This document shows positions 18,368 through 25,506 of a stretch of 45,106 bases of DNA, one piece after another. The stretch comes from Planktothricoides sp. SR001. GTDB taxonomy: Bacteria; Cyanobacteriota; Cyanobacteriia; Cyanobacteriales; Laspinemataceae. Every line of letters begins with the position of its first letter. The first letter of the stretch is position 1. Where the stretch lies: contig NZ_LIUQ01000024.1 in the NCBI RefSeq assembly GCF_001276715.1, positions 24,458 to 69,563 on the forward strand, read 5' to 3'. The notes under the pieces are model-generated. The model did no database searches, was not told the DNA's origin, and saw only the letters and a program-made list of their open reading frames with translations. A program made the position numbers and the translations under genes.

Positions 18368-18846
18368 AATGACAAATCTCCTAATACTAGGAAAAATAAA
18401 CTACTTCTTTGTTGAAGCTGTTGAAGCTGTTGTTGAAGCTGAATTGACCGCTGTTTCATTGCGGTCGATCGCGGGGTAATCCCATCACGCCTTCAACATG
18501 AGTGTTGCTCCTCCTACTTAATTCAAAACAATGAAAACAATGAGAACAACTTAATGCAAAACAACTTAATGCAAAACAACCCTTGGGTGATGGAGGCGAT
18601 TCGCTTCTGCGCGATAGCTTCGCTATCGCGCAGAAGCGACCAAAGCATTTTGCTAGTGGTATAAACAATGCCTAAGCAATGCCCAACTTCCGCCGGATGA
18701 ATTACCCACCCTGCTATACTAACTCATTATATACCGAAATGGTGATTAATATAAATTAAGTTTTATGTAGCTTGGGTTAACGATTGTGACGAAAGATGAA
18801 GTCAAGGAAACCCTTGAAACCCCAGAAACCAGGTTTCTAAGGTTAG
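18368..18846. promoter_or_regulatory. Upstream region of rogue psbA, with long hairpin
   Basis: This region lies between the divergent psbA and NACHT genes and should contain both promoters. It contains TTGAAGCTG direct repeats (about 18411-18440), two AACTTAATGCAAAAC direct repeats (about 18549-18578), a perfect 18-bp-stem hairpin (18601-18639) and an AGAAACCAGGTTTCT palindrome (about 18823-18837). No gene is credible here. Confidence 0.5.
18601..18639. repeat. Perfect hairpin, 18-bp stem and 3-base loop
   Basis: TCGCTTCTGCGCGATAGC (18601-18618) and its exact reverse complement (18622-18639) flank the loop TTC. It lies about 235 bp upstream of the psbA start, in the 5' region of that gene. 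It may be a dispersed palindromic repeat, a terminator for an upstream transcript, or a regulatory structure. Confidence 0.75.
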
Positions 18847-18909
18847 TTGACTTATGTCCTTTGGGTAAATACGCCACATCTTCAAGAGAGAGAATGTTTT
18901 CGATCACTG

Positions 18910-21000
18910 ATGAACGGAATCGCCGCAACACTGTACATTAATCATTGGAGCAATCCTCAAGACATCTTTGCCCCTTGTATCCTCATGCTTAACGTTAATC
19001 AGGCTTCCTTTTCTGTGTCTATCTTATTCGTGAAGGGTTTATTTTCGCTGCCGATCGCCCAATTGACCCTACATCCTGCTCATAGTGGCATAATTTTCTC
19101 GCTATTCACCTTAGTTTCAGGCTTATTATATTTCTTCCTAACTCCACGGTTCCGCAAATGGATCGCCAACTATCAGGGGATTTTTGTCCCGGAACCACTG
19201 GATCGGTTGCCGATCCGTCGCGGGTTCTCGATCGCCTTCACATCTTGCCTGGGAATAGTGATGATGGCCGCGATCGCCATGAATCATGGCGATCGCGGCC
19301 ATCATCTTGCCCTAACTGCGGCATATCTTGGTGTGATTTTATTCAGCCTAGGAACTGCATTTTTCCCTGGAGTAATGGAGCCAAAATTGCGGCAATTTTG
19401 GCAAAAAACCCCCCAGATTGGCCGGGATGAATTACTCAGCGCCATTCGTCAAGAAATTACCGAGCGATCGCAACAGTCGTTACACCGGGCTGTATTCAAT
19501 ACTTTAATGTTTGACCCACACCAGGAAACAGAAACCCCCCGTCTTTGGAATGTGGATATTAAAATTGGACAAAACCCTACTCGCACCCTCAGTCCCACTG
19601 AAAAAATTATCGATGCTTTCCCCAATCAGAACCACTTAGGTCGAGTGATTTTGTTAGGGATGTCCGGTTCAGGAAAAACCACCACATTATTAGAATTAGC
19701 CGCCGATTTTTGCGATCGCGCTCTTGAGAATCCCCAAGTGCCAATCCCCGTTTTATTAGATTTACCCACTTGGCCATCTAGTCAACCATTGACTACCTGG
19801 GTTTGTGAGCAACTTCAGACTAAATATGGTGTGAGCTTTAATTTAAGCGAACTTTGGTTAAAAAACGGTCAACTCTTTCTGCTGCTCGATGGATTGGATG
19901 AACTCAAACCCTCAGATCAAGAAACCTGTGTTGCTGCCCTGAATCAATTAACATTATCCAATGGGCGATCGCCATCTTTCCTGGTTTCTACTCGCCTGGA
20001 TTGCTACAAAAAAACTCGAAACAGACTAAAATTATCTGCCGCCATTGGCTTAAAAAACATCGATATAGCCCAAATTAAAAACTATTTATTAGCATCTCGA
20101 AGTCGAGAATTTTGGGAAAATATTAAAGACAATCATCATTTATTAGCCCTAGCTAAAAATCCTTTGTTTTTAAATTTAATGGTCTTAGCCAATGAAGAAA
20201 TTTTAATTCACTCTTGGAAACGCATCACCGCCAAATCCGATCGCATTGACTATTTATTTAATGCTTATATTCGCAGACAACTAAGCCGTCAAACTCCTAG
20301 CCAATCCTATCCCCCTGGGAAAGAACCTACTCCCGATCGTACCAAAACTTGGTTAAAAAGCTTAGTGATGCAGACTTCGCCAAAACAACAGATAGAATTT
20401 TCCTTGGACAGTCTGCCTAAACCCTTATTTCAGCCGAACATTGAACTAATTTATTTAACTATAAATTTAATACTGCCTATCGGCTTATGTGGGTTATATA
20501 TTTACTTTTATACTAAAAAAATTAGCCTAATTCCAGGAATAGTTATTCTGGGAACTACCTGGCTGTTCATGCTATTATTTTTATTATCAATAAAAAATAA
20601 AATTTTTCTTGGTAAAATTATTCCCCCAAGATATCATTTATTTTCCGCCATAAATACCATTATTTTATTTGGATTGGGACTGTTAAGTATTCGGCTAAAT
20701 TGGCTGATAATTGCTCAAGCAGAAGGTCAAATTGGTGGCTTATTGTATGGATTATATTTACTCATTTTTACCATCGCGATCGCCCCACTTTTAGGCTTAA
20801 TTCCTAGTATTTATGCTGCGTTTCCTTGCCTGAAACCCCTGTATATCCACTGGAATCTCGCTCGCAATGGTCGGATTCCCTGGAATTACGCCAGATTTCT
20901 GGATTTTTTAACCGAACGCTTATTTCTGCAAAAAATTCGCGGTCACTACCGCTTCATCCACCCGCTTTTTACTCAGCATTTGCAGAATCATTTTGATTAG
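18910..21000 (+). CDS. Membrane-anchored NACHT-domain NTPase
   Basis: This is a large protein with hydrophobic segments at both ends of an NTPase domain. Numbered from the in-frame TTG at 18847, about four N-terminal helices span residues 50-180. The NACHT-type domain has Walker A GMSGSGKTTT (~271-280) and Walker B LFLLLDGLDEL (~341-351, the small-residue DGLDE form typical of NACHT). About five more helices lie at residues 535-660. NACHT ATPases are signal-transducing STAND proteins; bacterial ones include anti-phage effectors, but no known effector domain is visible here. The start is uncertain: TTG 18847, ATG 18910 (used here) and ATG 18985 are all possible. A perfect 45-bp palindrome lies inside the gene (19261-19305). 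The neighbourhood (orphan methyltransferase, Uma2 remnant) is consistent with an accessory or defence region. Confidence 0.78.
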   Translation: MNGIAATLYINHWSNPQDIFAPCILMLNVNQASFSVSILFVKGLFSLPIAQLTLHPAHSGIIFSLFTLVSGLLYFFLTPRFRKWIANYQGIFVPEPLDRLPIRRGFSIAFTSCLGIVMMAAIAMNHGDRGHHLALTAAYLGVILFSLGTAFFPGVMEPKLRQFWQKTPQIGRDELLSAIRQEITERSQQSLHRAVFNTLMFDPHQETETPRLWNVDIKIGQNPTRTLSPTEKIIDAFPNQNHLGRVILLGMSGSGKTTTLLELAADFCDRALENPQVPIPVLLDLPTWPSSQPLTTWVCEQLQTKYGVSFNLSELWLKNGQLFLLLDGLDELKPSDQETCVAALNQLTLSNGRSPSFLVSTRLDCYKKTRNRLKLSAAIGLKNIDIAQIKNYLLASRSREFWENIKDNHHLLALAKNPLFLNLMVLANEEILIHSWKRITAKSDRIDYLFNAYIRRQLSRQTPSQSYPPGKEPTPDRTKTWLKSLVMQTSPKQQIEFSLDSLPKPLFQPNIELIYLTINLILPIGLCGLYIYFYTKKISLIPGIVILGTTWLFMLLFLLSIKNKIFLGKIIPPRYHLFSAINTIILFGLGLLSIRLNWLIIAQAEGQIGGLLYGLYLLIFTIAIAPLLGLIPSIYAAFPCLKPLYIHWNLARNGRIPWNYARFLDFLTERLFLQKIRGHYRFIHPLFTQHLQNHFD
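19261..19305. repeat. Perfect 45-bp palindrome within the NACHT gene
   Basis: A 22-base arm (19261-19282, beginning ATGATGGCCGCGATCGCC) and its exact reverse complement (19284-19305) flank a single A. Each arm contains one HIP1 octamer. The frame is kept and the palindrome encodes MMAAIAMNHGDRGHH, interrupting an otherwise hydrophobic stretch. Confidence 0.85.
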
Positions 21001-21291
21001 TTGTTGGTTATTAGTTGTTGATTCTTGGTTGTTGGTTATTAGTTCTTGATTAATCTTGTTTCTATGACCAACGCTCGAAGAGATGCCTAGAAAAGAGATG
21101 CCTAGAAAAGAGATGCCTAGAACAAGCATAACCATACTCTTTCCTCTCCACTATTTCCTCTCCACTATTTCCTCTCCACCCTCTCCTGACCAATAACCTT
21201 CCCCTGAATCCGACCGAGATGTTAAGATTCATTAAGTCAGGGCGAGTGCGATCGCAATTAACGCCCTTGACACCCCAAAAAATCTCGTGTG
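21001..21291. repeat. Intergenic simple repeats
   Basis: Directly after the NACHT stop is a TTGTTGGTTATTAG-type run (21001-21060). It is followed by three tandem copies of AAGAGATGCCTAGA (about 21077-21121) and three copies of a CTATTTCCTCTCCA-like unit (about 21140-21180). No gene is apparent. Confidence 0.65.
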
Positions 21292-21489
21292 ATGGCAAAT
21301 TCAACAAGGATGCAAACAATGGAAGCGGAAAAATTACAAGCAAAAATGACCGAAATTGAAGGGAAGCGCGAATATTTGCTCAAGTTATTGGAAAGACCCA
21401 ACCTAGGAACCTTAAGAATTGACGTAAATCAGGCGATCGAAGAATTAGACGATCTGATTATGGAGTTCAAGCGCACCTTTCCCGACTAA
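21292..21489 (+). CDS. Small hypothetical coiled-coil protein
   Basis: The 65-residue product is highly charged and helical: EAEKLQAKMTEIEGKREYLLKLLERP, then IDVNQAIEELDDLIMEFKR. The heptad-like pattern suggests a short coiled coil. A GTG at 21289 directly precedes the ATG chosen here. No domain is recognised. It is isolated, with 290 bp and 498 bp of non-coding DNA on either side. Confidence 0.6.
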   Translation: MANSTRMQTMEAEKLQAKMTEIEGKREYLLKLLERPNLGTLRIDVNQAIEELDDLIMEFKRTFPD

Positions 21490-21987
21490 AACTAGGTGAT
21501 CCAGAGGCCCTCCAGAGGGAGTCATACCCAACCCGATCTAACTTGTAGGGGTCAACATTGACTCCTACAACCACCGTTGACCCTTGCTCACCCAAGACCA
21601 GGAAAAATCAATCGATCGCCGTTTGGGATCATCTCTGAGAGAGCGATCGCCCAGTTCTCACCTCCTGTCCCCTGAAGCATCTAACAGACTACAAAATTAG
21701 AGAATTTCCCATTAGATCAACCATCGATCAAGAATACCGCCCTCCCGGATACGCCCCGGATAATTATTGGATTTGGATGCAGATTAACCGCTAAAAATCT
21801 TGGCTTAGACTGAGATTGACAACGGGTTATCCCAGGGCTATACTGAGTCACTAAATCATAAAAATAGGCAATTCGTCCGCGATCGCGTGACGGCGAACCT
21901 AAGTTTTTGGCAACTGGCTCAAGAGGTAAAAAATCTTAAAAAAGATATTTAACCAGATTTAATTTATATGATTAAACAAGATTAAAA
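21490..21987. other. Intergenic region upstream of the glycosyltransferase cluster
   Basis: No gene is found. TGTAGGGGTCAAC and an imperfect inverse TTGACTCCTACA (about 21543-21569) form a small inverted repeat related to the perfect palindrome at 33281-33314. Several GATCGC/HIP1 sites follow. The promoter of the three-gene glycosyltransferase cluster should lie in the right part. Confidence 0.5.
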
Positions 21988-23037
21988 ATGAAATACTCCG
22001 TTGTAATTCCAATTTTTAATGAACAAGAAACAATCTCTGAGCTTTGGAAACGTCTGCTGGGAGTGTTTCAGGCAATCAAGGATGATTGGGAAATTATTTT
22101 TGTCAATGATGGCAGCACCGATGCTTCTCGCTCAATGTTAACCCAACTCAGTCAACAGCACCAAAATGTAAAATTTTTAAGCTTATCTCGGAATTTTGGC
22201 CATCAGCCAGCCATTACCGCTGGAATTGATTATGCCCAAGGAGATGCGGTGATATTAATGGATGGTGATTTACAAGACGATCCAGACGCAATTCTCACTT
22301 TTATCGATCTGTGGAAACAGGGTTACGACGTAGTTTATGCCCTCCGCAAAAAACGCAAAGAACCCTGGCTAAAACGCCTTGCATTTAAGACGTTTTACTA
22401 TCTGCAAACTACCCTATCAGACATCAACTTGCCTCGTGATGCGGGGATTTTTTCCCTACTCGATCGCCGAGTAATTCAAGCCTTAAGACAAATGCCGGAA
22501 CGCAATAAATATTTGAGTGGTTTACGTGCTTATACCGGGTTTCACCAAATTGGGGTAGTAGTAGAACGGGGGCCACGGTATCATGGTCAACCACGAGTCT
22601 CCATTCGCAAGCTATTTAAATTAGCCTTTGATGGGATTTTTTCTTTTTCCACATTGCCTTTACGGTTTGTCACCTATTTGGGCATTCTGATTTCGCTCAC
22701 CGCTTTGGCGATCGCCATGATTGGTTTAGTCGTAAAATTTATTTTGGGACTACAATTTTTCGATTGGCCTTTTGGCTTGACCAGCATTTTTTTCCTGGGA
22801 GGAGTGCAACTTTTATCTCTAGGAATCATTGGGGAATATATCGGGCGCATCTATGAGGAAGTAAAACAACGTCCTTATTACATTGTAGCAGAAGCAATAG
22901 GATTTGAACTATATAAAACAGTGGAAGCAACCCCCCCCGATGACCAGAACGAAAAAAAATATCACTTGACTCAATCATCCACTGAGTTACCGTCATCTCC
23001 CCAGGGAAAAATACCCCATATCGATGAAATTTATTGA
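21988..23037 (+). CDS. GT2-family polyprenyl-phosphate glycosyltransferase (GtrB/DPM1-like)
   Basis: This 349-residue protein is predicted to transfer a sugar from an activated donor onto a polyprenyl phosphate at the inner face of the membrane. The GT2 fold is plain: VVIPIFNEQE at the N terminus, VNDGSTD (~residues 40-46), SLSRNFGHQPA, and the metal-binding DGDLQDDP (~92-99). The C-terminal half has two membrane helices (about 228-250 and 262-285) followed by GEYIGRIYEEVKQRPYYI, typical of the GtrB subgroup. A hydrophilic tail (~320-349) is variable. The small transporter follows after 63 bp, and a large membrane protein follows that. The gene order suggests donor synthesis, flipping and transfer. 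Confidence 0.9.
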   Translation: MKYSVVIPIFNEQETISELWKRLLGVFQAIKDDWEIIFVNDGSTDASRSMLTQLSQQHQNVKFLSLSRNFGHQPAITAGIDYAQGDAVILMDGDLQDDPDAILTFIDLWKQGYDVVYALRKKRKEPWLKRLAFKTFYYLQTTLSDINLPRDAGIFSLLDRRVIQALRQMPERNKYLSGLRAYTGFHQIGVVVERGPRYHGQPRVSIRKLFKLAFDGIFSFSTLPLRFVTYLGILISLTALAIAMIGLVVKFILGLQFFDWPFGLTSIFFLGGVQLLSLGIIGEYIGRIYEEVKQRPYYIVAEAIGFELYKTVEATPPDDQNEKKYHLTQSSTELPSSPQGKIPHIDEIY

Positions 23038-23100
23038 GTGAATTATGAGGAATCTCATGGGATATGTGCCATCATGTATTTTACATTTTAACTCAAAACA

Positions 23101-23457
23101 ATGAATCTACAATTCAGTGCTTGGTTTTATGTGTTTATTGCGGGAATTAATACTTGCATCGGCAATCTACTCTTAAAACAATCTCGGCGGGTTGCCCTGG
23201 CTGATTCGGGGATATTTTCTCTAATTTTTTCTCCTTGGTTTATCATGGGAGCATTATTTTTCGGCATCAATGTCATTTTGTTTACCAAAGCCTTAGAAAA
23301 ACTCCCCGTCTCCGCAGCTTATCCAGTGTTAGCTGGTTTAGGTTTTTGTTTACTCGCTATTTTTAGTAGCCTGATTTTTAATGAAAGACTCTCTTTAAGT
23401 CAATGGTCTGGAGTCGCCTTAATTTTAACCGGCATTATTATTGTTTCTCGCCAGTAA
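23101..23457 (+). CDS. Small SMR/EamA-type membrane protein, candidate lipid-sugar flippase
   Basis: This 118-residue protein has four hydrophobic segments, the size and topology of an SMR or ArnE/ArnF-type half transporter. The last helices (PVSAAYPVLAGLGF, LSQWSGVALILTGIIIV) match the EamA/SMR pattern. It lies between a polyprenyl-phosphate glycosyltransferase and a large GT-C-like protein, so flipping of the lipid-linked sugar is a reasonable inference. Drug export is the alternative. It probably works as a dimer. Confidence 0.75.
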   Translation: MNLQFSAWFYVFIAGINTCIGNLLLKQSRRVALADSGIFSLIFSPWFIMGALFFGINVILFTKALEKLPVSAAYPVLAGLGFCLLAIFSSLIFNERLSLSQWSGVALILTGIIIVSRQ

Positions 23458-23492
23458 ATTATTACCCAATACCCGAAATGAATGATTTCTGA

Positions 23493-25256
23493 ATGATGAA
23501 AAAAAATTTTTACAATTTTATTTTCTGGTGTCTTATATTAGCCCCGCTAATATTCATGGTGTGCATCTGTCTGAGTTATGGGTTAAACTTTCCCTATTGG
23601 GATCAGTGGGCAACTCCAGGATTATTATTTGCCAACAAAGTTTACGAAAATCAACCGATTACCTGGTCAGATTGGCTCTCGCAACATAATGAAAGTCGGA
23701 AGTTATTTCCTCGGCTGATTTTTGTGGGCATGGCCAGTTTAACGAACTGGAATATCAAGGTTGAATTAATGGTAAACTGTTTTTTAAATACAGTCAGTTT
23801 AACCACCTTATATTTCCTCGCCAAACAGACATTAAAAAACAGTCATATCCGGAATATTTGTTTGATTTTATCAAGCATATTGCTGTTTTCCCTGGTGCAA
23901 TATGAAAACTATCTTTGGGGAATTCAGATTTGTGTATTCTTGTCCCTAGCCGCTTTTGTGCTTTGCTTAGGTCTATTTCAACAAAAGTTACCGTTGGCGG
24001 TAAAAGTGATAGTCGGGGGAATTCTTTGTATTATTAGTACATTTTCTTTCGCCAATGGAATGCTCAGTTGGGTTGTAGTCATGCCCGCTTTAATCATTGA
24101 TGAAAAATTGACTATTGCTGATTTAAAAAAACGCCTGCCTTGGTTGCTATTCTGGCTGCTTTTGATGGGGACAAATTTATGGATTTATTTCCATGATTAT
24201 GTAAAACCTGGGGGACATCCCGCGTTTTCGGTAGCCGTAGAAAACCCCGCGACGGCAATTCTTTATTTTAGAATTTTCTTCGGCAGTATATTAGGAGGTT
24301 TTGACAAGGATCAAGCCATGATTGCCGGAGAAGTTATTTTAGTATTATGGTTGTTTTGTGTGGGGATGATTGGCTATCGAGCTTTACGAGATGACAAAAT
24401 ATTGCCCCAAACCAAAGGCTGGATTTTATTAGGAGGATATAGCATTGCCAGTGGGTTAATTACCACCTTCGGACGAGTCGGATTTGGGGCACAGCAGGCT
24501 TTCTCCTCTCGCTACACGACCTTTTCTGTATGGTTATATATTTCTCTAATTTTTCTGATCGGAATCCTGCTACAAGAATTTCGTCTCAGTCAGCGATATT
24601 CTCGCATAATTAAAGGAATGATTGGGGGCTTGATTGGTGTCGGGCTAATTTTGCATATTTCTACTAGCCAAAATGCCTTTACTCAACTCCAGTCCCACCG
24701 TTTTAGCAAGCTTCAGGGACAAGCTTGTGCGGTACTGAGTCCCGTGCTAGAAGATGCGGAATGTTTAACAACTTTCGTCTATCCTGACCTAGAATCTTTA
24801 CGCCATTTAATCGTCAACATTAATCGCTTGGGTTATCTTCATCCTCCTCCGTTAGAAACTGCTGAAGTTGAAAGCTTTGCGGAGGTGAATTCAACCCCAG
24901 AAACCATCGGCTACTTCGATGAACTTTCCCCGATTTCGGAGACGGTTTACCATATTCATGGTTGGGCTAGACTCCCTCAACGAAGAGAACCGGCTGATGC
25001 AATTTTACTGAGTTATCAAGGAGGGCAAACTCCCGCCCAAGTGTTTCATCGCGTCCAACGAGCGACCCCACGAGAGGATGTGACGGATTTGTTTCGCGAT
25101 CGCCCATCTTCTTGGCTTTGGGGTTGGGACGGCGACTTTCCCGTGTCAAAATTGCCCCCAGGACAATGGACTATCAAAGCTTGGGCTTTTGATACCATGA
25201 AAGCCAAAGCTTTTGAACTTTCGGGACAATTTTCTCTAACGGTAAAACCTTCCTGA
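23493..25256 (+). CDS. Large membrane protein, probable GT-C-type glycosyltransferase
   Basis: This protein of 587 residues has about ten to eleven membrane helices in its first 400 residues. The first periplasmic loop carries FPYWDQW (~residues 32-38), with an Asp where GT-C enzymes place their catalytic acid, then SQHNESRKLFPRL. The C-terminal ~100 residues (TVYHIHGWARLP... to the end) read as a soluble beta-rich domain, probably periplasmic. It follows the small flippase-like gene after 35 bp. The predicted role is transfer of a polyprenyl-linked sugar to an outer glycan. This rests on topology, motif and context. Start is ATG 23493 or 23496. Confidence 0.65.
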   Translation: MMKKNFYNFIFWCLILAPLIFMVCICLSYGLNFPYWDQWATPGLLFANKVYENQPITWSDWLSQHNESRKLFPRLIFVGMASLTNWNIKVELMVNCFLNTVSLTTLYFLAKQTLKNSHIRNICLILSSILLFSLVQYENYLWGIQICVFLSLAAFVLCLGLFQQKLPLAVKVIVGGILCIISTFSFANGMLSWVVVMPALIIDEKLTIADLKKRLPWLLFWLLLMGTNLWIYFHDYVKPGGHPAFSVAVENPATAILYFRIFFGSILGGFDKDQAMIAGEVILVLWLFCVGMIGYRALRDDKILPQTKGWILLGGYSIASGLITTFGRVGFGAQQAFSSRYTTFSVWLYISLIFLIGILLQEFRLSQRYSRIIKGMIGGLIGVGLILHISTSQNAFTQLQSHRFSKLQGQACAVLSPVLEDAECLTTFVYPDLESLRHLIVNINRLGYLHPPPLETAEVESFAEVNSTPETIGYFDELSPISETVYHIHGWARLPQRREPADAILLSYQGGQTPAQVFHRVQRATPREDVTDLFRDRPSSWLWGWDGDFPVSKLPPGQWTIKAWAFDTMKAKAFELSGQFSLTVKPS

Positions 25257-25261
25257 ATTCA

Positions 25262-25504
25262 GGGTATTAGTTATTAGTTGTTAGTTGTTTTTTGTTGGTT
25301 GTTAGTTGTTAGTGATTATTTATTATTTATTATTGGTTATTTGTTGTTAGTTGTTGTTGGTTGTTAGTTATTAGTGATTTATTGTTGGTTGTTTGCTTCA
25401 AACAACCAATAACAACCAACCAAGAACAAATAACTAACAACTAACAACTAACAACAAATAACCAAAGAATCCCTACCCAACAACCAACAACCAACCAACA
25501 ACTA
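25262..25504. repeat. Inverted TTGTTGG / AACAACC minisatellite between convergent genes
   Basis: The left half (25262-25395) is a run of TTGTTGG, TTAGTTG and TTATT units almost without C. The right half (25399-25504) is the reciprocal AACAACC/AACTAAC run almost without G. They meet at ATTGTTGGTTGTTTG - CTT - CAAACAACCAATAAC, so the whole tract can fold into a long imperfect hairpin. The core AAAGAATCCCTACCCA is at about 25461-25476. It lies between the stop codons of the GT-C-like gene and ppk, where a bidirectional terminator would be expected. Confidence 0.75.
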
Positions 25505-25506
25505 AT

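Noticed and set aside
18746-18931. Minus-strand 61-residue ORF overlapping the NACHT gene start
   Set aside because: It overlaps the probable coding start and a palindromic repeat; no recognised family or ribosome site.
21490-21987. Possible tRNA or structured RNA in the long gap before the glycosyltransferase cluster
   Set aside because: No cloverleaf, anticodon arm or CCA-proximal stem could be built; only a small inverted repeat was found.
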